From assembly GCA_001466705.2 (NCBI GenBank), contig LATX02000220.1, positions 62,001 through 126,000 on the forward strand: DNA of 64,000 bases. The letters run 5' to 3'. The notes beneath the pieces were generated by a model. That model saw only the letters and a program-made list of their open reading frames with translations. It made no database searches and was not told the origin of the DNA. Below are positions 56,253 through 64,000 of this stretch, in pieces (the first letter of the stretch is position 1; each line of letters starts with the position of its first letter). Position numbers and translations under genes: made by a program. This DNA is from Moniliophthora roreri (taxonomy: Eukaryota > Basidiomycota > Agaricomycetes > Agaricales > Marasmiaceae).

Positions 56253-56811
56253 GATGGTATAGTAGAAGCGTGAAGCGTGTTGGGACTGCAACAAGGATTT
56301 CGGCCATACCTGACTGCACGGAGGAAAGGGTCGGGACGAGGCCACGGTCCCAGAACGGCCCGGTTCGGGCAAATTTCGAATTCACATTGCACTTGAGCAG
56401 ACTCTGCAGAGACTCTACAGAGACTACGTCTGGCAGAAAACCACCAGCTTCTTGTGGTAATTCTCACGACATGTGAACTGACCGCAACCAGAGCTGGAAT
56501 AGGTGCGTATTCTCCATTTTTTATAGTGACCACTACGATAGGGTAGTCAAAATACGAGCCCTACACCGAACCAGGCAAGAATTTACCCTATTTGCAGGAA
56601 TCCTGCGGGACATTGGGTCAAAAAGTTGCGAATCTTCCTTGCTTCAGGGATTAGCGAAGAATCGATGCATCAGGATCCGCAAATTCATCCAAAATCGCCT
56701 CAGCCTGGAGACGTAAAGAGCGGGCCTCGAATCGCATCGAATCTTCTTTTTTCTTTTTACCGCCACCCCCATTACTTGTTTTACCGCTGCCAGTTTTCCC
56801 GCCTCATTCCC
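56253..56811. other. Divergent promoter region, no gene
   Basis: Lies between the minus-strand dehydrogenase and the plus-strand MYND gene. Open frames here are upstream extensions of the dehydrogenase exon and shadows. Confidence 0.45.
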
Positions 56812-57485
56812 ATGTTGAACGAGACAGAGCTTTATTTCACATTTCAGAACCATATAGCTCGAAAAATTGCGGAAGCAGAGAAAATGGGCGCCGGGAACCC
56901 AGACGCAGCTCGGATACTGGAACAAGACTACAGTATGCCGCCAACTTGCGCGTCTTGTCGAAGTTCAGTCAAAGGGAAAGGTTTCCGATGTTCAGCATGT
57001 AAAGCAATCATATACTGTGGGCAAAAGGTATGCTGCTCGTTTCTCGTGTCATTGAAGAAACCTTGCTGATCTTGTGCTCCTCGTAGTGTGCAAAAGAGCA
57101 TTGGACGAGGTGGAACCATCGGTACTTGTGTGAAGCTTACAAGGTATGCGGACGCGTTCCGTGAAGCTAACCTATCAATAACCTTCTGTGTCACGATTCA
57201 ACAGGAACAAATGAACAAGATGCCTACATTTCGCGCCGTTGCAGAGTCTTTTCCCTGGATGGCTCGATGGTACTCGACCTCGTTCGTGCTCGTTTTGGTG
57301 TTCTTGGTTCGGAATGTGGCTTCTGGAGCACTCATATCGCCAAACCGGGCCACCAATGTTCAGGGGATATCGACCAGGCCATCTTGAAAACTCTTGTACC
57401 CTCGTACTCTCGAGAAACGGTCAGCGGGTCGTCTTACAACGGGAGGCACCTACTGCAGGCGCAAGTTTTCGGGGATGAAGATGAG
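56812..57485 (+). pseudogene. MYND zinc finger gene interrupted by transposon copy B
   Basis: Starts MLNETELYFTFQNHIARKIAEAE. The MYND finger is CASCRSSVKGKGFRCSACKAIIYCGQK spliced (intron starting GTATGCTG near 57029) to CAKEHWTRWNHRYLCEAYK, then after another intron EQMNKMPTFRAVAESFPWMAR. The frame then appears to shift by one near 57265 into LDLVRARFGVLG and GFWSTHIAKPGHQ. The last codons before the transposon are FGDEDE; the element's own end then supplies QSM and a TAG stop. Immediately beyond the element (59964-59998) the bases continue the same frame as RELLHGEIFIL before an n gap. The gene is therefore split by insertion and probably already shifted in frame. Confidence 0.8.
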
Positions 57486-59963
57486 CAGTCCATGTAGAAA
57501 TAATGTAATTCTCCCCAGCAATGCAACCCCGACACGTTATAAAGCGGACCCTGCCAACTGCACGTCATGACCAAATTCGGTACCTTTATTATTCCCACCA
57601 GTACCTTTATCATTTCCCCCTTCCCATTCCTTGACCATATTTATTAATCTACAACACACTGCTGAATTGTCATTCTGCCTCTGTGGTTTCACTGCTCTTT
57701 GCTCATAGGTGCGTATGTTTATCATTTGGCTGAGCTTGAGATAATAATAATTATCCCTCAGCTACCTCCCGGATACCTGCCTCTCATACAGAATTATCAT
57801 TCTCCCCCACTTTGTGTTGATCTGATCCGCTAGGTGCGCACCTTTATTATTTGGCTCAGCTCGAGCTATTAATAATTGTCCCTCGGCTACCTCCTGGATA
57901 CCACCTGCCTCTCAGGCTCGCATCGAATTATCATTCTCCCCGAACATTTCTATCCCGACCACTTTGGCAAATTATAATTCGACCTCATGCTTCCTCGGAT
58001 TTCAGATATGTTGTGTACAAGTTATTTTTGAATGACACGGAATTATTAGCATTCACATACAGTACCCTGTCCCGGATACCTGTCAAATAATCATTCGACC
58101 TCAGCTGATACGACAATCCTGGAACTCTTTGCGCACGCTCTCTCATGAATTTTTTCCCCGGCATCCTAAGCCTCACGATCACAAGCAAAACTTCCTTATT
58201 TCATCAAACCTCACTTCTTGATATCTTAGGTATGCATTGTTGCCTGTTTTCATGGACTCAGTCTCATTATCATTCAGCATTTCTACTTACCCTGATCCTT
58301 CTACATGCTCGCTGCCATTCCTGAGTCTTTATGAGGTAATTTACTGAGTAGTCTTTACCTATTTACCTTTTATGTAACGTCAAGATTCCACAAGCGCTGA
58401 ATAGACGCTTGGAATTGAACTACGTCCGGCTCGTCGGAACTAGTGTTCAGGGAAGAACTTTTCTCATACATATCCACCACATCATTTGCAGACCTGGTAG
58501 ATATTACCACTTGAGTCGGAGCATAGAAAAGGCCAAACTGAGTGCTCCCAGCGCTATTAGATCCTCAAATGAAAAAGTCAAGCGACACACAAGCTCAGAA
58601 TGGCTTTCGTTCACACTTTACTTATAAATTATATCTCTCGACGGCCACAAAAAATATCCCCCCACACCAACAACAGAAAATCAACTGAATATCATCTCAA
58701 AGGCATCAGAATTTGTTTCAATACATACCTGCAGCCCATACTAAACCCTGCGGACGTTTATGGTACAATAGGATATTTGAAAATGCAGCCGATGATCTCT
58801 CTAAAATTCTTGCCATAACAGGTAAGAATCTTCCAAAAAAGGCAATTAATATTTCTAAATTTGACAACACTATGCAATGCTCGTCGATCTTTGCTGAGAG
58901 ACCGAACTGTAGCCTAGTAGTCTGATGTTGTTCCGTTTGGCCAATGTTTACTGAGTGCTCAGTAGTAGAGGCTGCTATATTTGGAGTGTCGGTGAACGAT
59001 AGCGCGCTAGTGAGGCTCATATTGCCTCGAGACTTCAGGGGAACTTTTCCATACCCAAAATAGTTTATATTATGAGATGTTATGTTGAGTAGCCATGAGT
59101 AAAGCGTAAAGTATAGTAAGAGTGAGGGATATGTATGTAGTCTGGGTCAGAATCTTCGTAAGGTAGCATTATGGCGGGGTATATATGTCTTCGGTGCCTT
59201 CAGGTTCCGGCGGGATCAGTACTACGCTAGGTAATAACTGTCAATTCAATGAAAGGATATGAAACGGACCTTCCAATCAACACTGTTACCTCCTTGTTGC
59301 CTGCCCAAGTGACGGTACCGACTAGCCTCCCACGGGATGGGGAAAACATCAAAAAGGGTGCTTCAGGGGGCTCCTTGAAATATAGACTCGGATGATTCCG
59401 AGCCGAGCCAAGAACTGTACAGTCCGAAGAGAGTTAAAGTTCACGGAGGGCCGGGAAGATGATAATGGGAACTAGCAGGAGAGAGAATGGAATTGAGTGT
59501 GAATATTGACAGATTATAAATGGTACACGCACAGGTGACGGTGTCGAGAACAATGATGAGGGACTGCTGGGCGCCACTGGACGAATGATAATGTGGCATA
59601 GGGGTAATATTTGATGGTGCTGTGATAAAGTGTAAGCACAGAATGCGGGAGACATTGAGATGACAGGAATACGCACCACAGCCATAGAACACTACACTGC
59701 ATGACAGAGGAAGGAACATGAAAGGAGGAAGTAAGGATCCAACCGTGGAAAACATCTGTAATGCGACTGCCGAATTTGGCATTGCTGGTGTTTCCCACTT
59801 ATTATTCGCACCCAGGGCGAATTATTATTTGTTCCAAGGCAGGCTTGCAAAAAAGGATGAGAGCAATTATCATTCATCAAGGCCTTACAACATAGCGGGA
59901 ACATTATAACGCGTCGGGGTTGCAAAGCTGGGGAGAATGAATAAAGTACTACATGGTATGCTG
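57486..59963. mobile_element. Non-autonomous DNA transposon, copy B (complete)
   Basis: Complete 2.48-kb element, inverted relative to copy A. It starts CAGTCCATGTAG followed by a region containing TCTCCCCAGC and GCAACCCCGAC, and ends with the inverted equivalents and CATGGTATGCTG. It is flanked on both sides by GAG, a candidate 3-bp target duplication. Its short frames match those of copy A residue for residue, so the copies are recent. Degenerate AATGATAATTC-type motifs recur along both ends. There is no transposase-sized frame. The 3-bp duplication plus many subterminal repeats recalls CACTA/Spm-like elements, although the termini are CAG and not CACTA. Confidence 0.82.
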
Positions 59964-59998
59964 GAGCGAGAACTGCTTCATGGCGAGATCTTTATACT
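59964..59998 (+). pseudogene. Downstream remnant of the interrupted MYND gene
   Basis: After the GAG duplicate, the bases read CGA GAA CTG CTT CAT GGC GAG ATC TTT ATA CT, in the same phase as FGDEDE on the other side of copy B. The sequence stops at the n of 59999, so the rest of the gene is missing from this assembly. Confidence 0.55.
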
Positions 59999-59999
59999 N

Positions 60000-60816
60000 C
60001 AGAATCTTCGTAAGGTAGCGTTACGGCGGGGTATATGTGTCTTCGGTGCCTTCAGGTTTCGGCGGGATCGGTACGACGCTAGATAATAACTGTCAATTCA
60101 ACGAAAGGATATGAAACGCACCTTCCAATCAACACTGTTACCTCCTTGTTGCCTGCCCAAGTGACAGTACCGACTAGCCTCCCACAGGATGGGAAAAACA
60201 TCAAGAACGGTGCTTCAGGGGGCTCCACGAGTTGAAATACAGACTCGGATGATTCCAAACTGAGAACTGTACAGTCCGAAGGGAGTTAAAATCACGGAGG
60301 TAGCGGAGACATCTGAAGGGCGTGAATTATAATGCGTGCAGGGGAATAAGGCGCACCAACTGACGTGAAGGTTTGGGTTCAAGTGATGCGGCGGAGCACT
60401 GGATGCAAGAAGAGGTTGGATGATAATTGGGTAGTGTAGGGTGCTGGCTGGACGAATAACAGTGTGGCATAGGGGTAATGTTTGGTGATGCTATGATAAA
60501 GTGTAAGCACAGAATACGGGAGACATTGATATGACAGGGATACGCACCACAGCCGTAGAACACTACACCACATGACAGAGGAAGGAACGTGAAAGGAGGA
60601 AGTAAGCAGCATCCAACCGTGGAAAGTGTGCCGAATTTTCCCACTTATTATTCGCACCCAGGGCGAATTATTATTTGTTCCAAGGCAGGCTTGCAAAAAA
60701 GGACAGGAGCAATTATCATTCATCAAGGCCTTACAACGTAGCGGGAACATTATAACGTGTCGGGGTTGCAAAGCTGGGGAGAATGAATAAAGTACTACAT
60801 GGTATGCTGGCAACAC
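60000..60816. mobile_element. Partial, diverged transposon copy C
   Basis: Begins inside the element at the point matching 59150 and runs to the CATGGTATGCTG end, with many substitutions, deletions and a replaced central stretch. It is an older or different subfamily member. Bounded by n at 59999 and by 25 bases of unrelated flank before n at 60842. Confidence 0.75.
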
Positions 60817-60842
60817 TGAGGATTTCTCATATAGACCAGCTN

Positions 60843-61924
60843 CGTCGATCTTTGCTGAGAGACCGAACTGTAGCCTAGTAGTCTGATGTTGTTCCGTTTG
60901 GCCAATGTTTACTGAGTGCTCAGTAGTAGAGGCTGCTATATTTGGAGTGTCGGTGAACGATAGCGCGCTAGTGAGGCTCATATTGCCTCGAGACTTCAGG
61001 GGAACTTTTCCATACCCAAAATAGTTTATATTATGAGATGTTATGTTGAGTAGCCATGAGTAAAGCGTAAAGTATAGTAAGAGTGAGGGATATGTATGTA
61101 GTCTGGGTCAGAATCTTCGTAAGGTAGCATTATGGCGGGGTATATATGTCTTCGGTGCCTTCAGGTTCCGGCGGGATCAGTACTACGCTAGGTAATAACT
61201 GTCAATTCAATGAAAGGATATGAAACGGACCTTCCAATCAACACTGTTACCTCCTTGTTGCCTGCCCAAGTGACGGTACCGACTAGCCTCCCACGGGATG
61301 GGGAAAACATCAAAAAGGGTGCTTCAGGGGGCTCCTTGAAATATAGACTCGGATGATTCCGAGCCGAGCCAAGAACTGTACAGTCCGAAGAGAGTTAAAG
61401 TTCACGGAGGGCCGGGAAGATGATAATGGGAACTAGCAGGAGAGAGAATGGAATTGAGTGTGAATATTGACAGATTATAAATGGTACACGCACAGGTGAC
61501 GGTGTCGAGAACAATGATGAGGGACTGCTGGGCGCCACTGGACGAATGATAATGTGGCATAGGGGTAATATTTGATGGTGCTGTGATAAAGTGTAAGCAC
61601 AGAATGCGGGAGACATTGAGATGACAGGAATACGCACCACAGCCATAGAACACTACACTGCATGACAGAGGAAGGAACATGAAAGGAGGAAGTAAGGATC
61701 CAACCGTGGAAAACATCTGTAATGCGACTGCCGAATTTGGCATTGCTGGTGTTTCCCACTTATTATTCGCACCCAGGGCGAATTATTATTTGTTCCAAGG
61801 CAGGCTTGCAAAAAAGGATGAGAGCAATTATCATTCATCAAGGCCTTACAACATAGCGGGAACATTATAACGCGTCGGGGTTGCAAAGCTGGGGAGAATG
61901 AATAAAGTACTACATGGTATGCTG
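60843..61924. mobile_element. Partial transposon copy D
   Basis: Matches 58886-59963 of copy B nearly base for base, starts inside the element right after an n, and ends CATGGTATGCTG with a new flank (TGTTACAAAAG). It is the terminal half of another family member at a contig edge. Confidence 0.8.
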
Positions 61925-62562
61925 TGTTACAAAAGATACTGAAAGGAAGCGATGGAGAGAATTCACACCTCTGAATAGTATACACCGCGTCCTTCCATGC
62001 TCTGGTAGCGCTACGTTGGGAGTACTAAGATGTTATGAGGTATCGGCAGGATCCTTTTATATCAACCTCGGTCATTAGCCGATTACAATAGTGGCGGTAA
62101 AGTCATCCCTCACGGGAGCGGAGGTGACCGTCTGGGAAGTGCTTAGCACCTACAGTACCCGTACTAACCTTAGAACAGACTAAGTATATCTGTCGCTCAA
62201 TCTATAAGGAGAGTTATCTTACCTTTTACATGATCATGCATTCAAAAAAGTAGTGAGAACGGAAAGTCTGTTTCTCCGAGTATGAATGCATCAACGACTG
62301 CATGGAGGAGCGTAAGTGACGGAGCGGGGGACTCAGGTTCGAGTATCTTTAGCTGCGGTGTCTATTCTTTGAATATTTAGGATCTCCTGGAAGGCCGAAC
62401 TCGTACTTGTCGGACCCATTTGAACTAGTACTGAGTTATACTCTGATAGGGAACCGCAAATCACGGTCACCTGATTAGATTTCTTTCAATCAGTTCCGTT
62501 CCTTCCTTCCCACGGTTGGAGATCTCCAAGTTGTCTGTTGCCAGCCAGATTCATCAAGAACC
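61925..62562. other. Intergenic upstream of kinesin
   Basis: No protein-like frame and no convincing RNA gene. Presumed promoter and 5' leader of the kinesin. Confidence 0.45.
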
Positions 62563-64000
62563 ATGTCGTCGACATCGAACACCCCGGCCTCAAAGCTTGC
62601 TCGGCATACACTATTTACACCGAAGAGACCTTCCTCAATAGCCTCGAATACTCCTTCATCCCAAAATCTCTTATCTTCGACTCACAAACGGTACAAGGCC
62701 TCAATTTCAACTGAATCTCGTCCCAGAAACTACATCGGAAAACCGAAACCAACGCTCCCTGCGGTACCCGGAACACCTACCAAAGATAGCCCGAGTGACT
62801 CCAATGGACGGCCGAGGACACCTGGAACTCCACGCTCGAAGAGCAGGCAGGGCAGAGAAAGCCCCAGTTTGATGCCGGCTATGAGTGAAATGGACGTTAG
62901 CAATGTCGATCCGGAGGAGGTCTTGGTGGACTACCAGACAGTCGAGCCTGGAGATGTGTCAGGTGAAATGGACGAAGCAATGTTGAGAGCTATCCAGTTA
63001 GACCACGGAAAACAGGACAAGGTTATGGTTTCAATAAGGTATGCACCCTGTGACTCAAGTCATTGTATGTGAAGACTAATCTCAATGTGTTTAGAGTTCG
63101 CCCTACAAGCGGTCACTCTGCATGGAACTCTCCTCAAGGCTCTAATTCCATCCAGCTGGACCCAGCACATGCCCGGAATCCCAACCTCATGTCATCAAAT
63201 CCTTCATCTTTGTCTACTGCACCACCAACAACATACCATTTCGACTCCATTCTTACAGGGATCCCGAACAAACCCATTTACACCACCGTTGCACGCTCTC
63301 ACGTACATGCCGCTATGGAAGGTTTCAATGCCGTCATCTTCGCATACGGACAAACTGCCTCAGGGAAGACCTACACGTTATCGGGTGACGAGAACGAGCC
63401 TGGAATTATACCTCGTGCAATGCGCGACGTCTTCGGGTTCATCAAACGCACGCCAGACAGAGAATATCTTCTCCGATGTTCTTACTTGGAGATTTACAAC
63501 GAGACCATATACGACCTCTTGGCACCACCAATGGGCGGCTCTGGTAGCCAGGTCCAGATACAAGGGGGTACTGGAATGGAGGTCATACTGACTCCGCTGC
63601 GAGAAGAGGTTGTGACTAGTTTGAAGGGTGTAAACGAAGTTTTGAGGAGAGGTGAGAGACACAGGCGGACGGCATGCACGGATTGGAACGAGAGGAGTAG
63701 TCGGAGCCACAGCGTTTTTAGGCTAGTTATCGAGAGCCGAGAAAGAGGTTCGGGTCCAGGTCCTCTGGACGACGCAGACATGCGGGCCCCCAGTCGAAGT
63801 GGGAGAGCCACGCCTGGTAATGGCAGAGCAACCCCGGGACCCGGTAATGCAGGATCCCGTCTGCAGGCAAGAGGCGGAAAAAGTGTTCAGACATCGATCT
63901 TAGTGAGTTTCTTTGTCTTTGACCCCCCATCTGCTGCTGATGATATCTTCAGAGTTTGATTGACCTTGCCGGATCTGAGAAGGCTACCTCAGATAAAGAC
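62563..64000 (+). CDS. Kinesin-7-like motor protein, 5' part (runs off window)
   Basis: Microtubule motor with an N-terminal Ser/Pro/Thr-rich extension of about 155 residues (PGTPTKDSPSD, PRTPGTPRSKS), suggestive of Cdk-type phosphorylation. The motor domain then opens KVMVSIRVRP across an intron near 63040-63094. Motor motifs: FDSILTGIPNKPIYTTVARSHV, the P-loop FAYGQTASGKTYTL, YLEIYNETIYDLL, switch I NERSSRSHSVFRLVIES, and after an intron near 63902-63952 switch II LIDLAGSEKA. A Gly/Arg/Pro insert (PGNGRATPGPGNAG) sits between switch I and switch II. The motor is close to its N-terminus, and its pattern fits kinesin-7 (CENP-E/Kip2) best. The stalk and tail are beyond 64000. Confidence 0.87.

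Noticed and set aside
60379..60981. A 200-codon minus-strand frame
   Set aside because: It runs across the n at 60842 and so joins two unrelated contig ends; it is an artefact.
1..64000. CRISPR array, prophage or bacterial operon
   Set aside because: No regularly spaced direct repeats of that kind, no ribosome-binding sites, and introns throughout; the DNA is fungal.

Overview
The window is nuclear DNA of a filamentous basidiomycete, most likely an agaricomycete. The evidence is densely split genes with introns of about 45-65 nt, several exons shorter than 20 nt, and conserved eukaryotic families with fungal architecture: BUR1/CDK9, MTH1-type Nudix hydrolase, ENP2, ERV29, MutY, WOPR regulator, animal-type photolyase, RMD1, SEC5, SCS7 and a kinesin. 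MYND fingers, NACHT-type relics and secreted GH16 enzymes also fit that group. No virus, plasmid or CRISPR feature was seen. All splice sites were read by eye. Exon joins for the Nudix, ERV29, WOPR, MYND (43 kb) and two GH16 genes were checked for frame and sum to whole codons; the other genes are given as spans.

Layout. 0.9-5 kb: BUR1-like kinase (-) and an MTH1-like Nudix hydrolase (+) diverging from a very short shared promoter. 5-10.2 kb: accessory region with a decayed NACHT NTPase, a triple zinc-knuckle protein and a His/Pro-rich protein. 10.5-12.5 kb: large coiled-coil, His-rich protein. 12.7-17.4 kb: a fold-back MITE directly abutting a larger non-autonomous DNA transposon (copy A), then a 5'-truncated polyol dehydrogenase pseudogene. 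19.4-24.4 kb: ENP2 (-) and ERV29/SURF4 (+). 24.4-31.2 kb: mostly gene-poor, with MutY in the middle. 31.2-46.9 kb: the conserved core, with WOPR regulator, (6-4) photolyase/cryptochrome, RMD1, SEC5, SCS7, a MYND protein and an acyl-CoA ligase. 47.6-50.9 kb: tandem GH16 paralogues. 51-56.3 kb: GNAT protein, a small membrane/coiled-coil protein and an apparently intact polyol dehydrogenase. 56.8-61.9 kb: a MYND gene cut by transposon copy B, followed by two partial copies joined through single n bases. 62.6-64 kb: start of a kinesin running off the window.

Functional themes: protection from oxidised nucleotides and DNA damage (MTH1, MutY, photolyase), secretory traffic (ERV29, SEC5), sphingolipid/fatty acid metabolism (SCS7, acyl-CoA ligase) and secreted glucan-active enzymes (GH16 pair). 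These are neighbours, not an obvious pathway cluster.

The strongest non-routine signal is the transposon family of copies A-D. It has about 55-bp terminal inverted repeats starting CAG, many degenerate copies of a GAATGATAATTC-like motif inside, and no transposase-sized ORF. Copies A and B lie in opposite orientation about 40 kb apart and each interrupts a gene. Copy B has a candidate 3-bp GAG target duplication, and the interrupted MYND reading frame resumes in frame on its far side. Three single n bases show that the repeat blocks are assembly joins, so tandem structure there should not be trusted.
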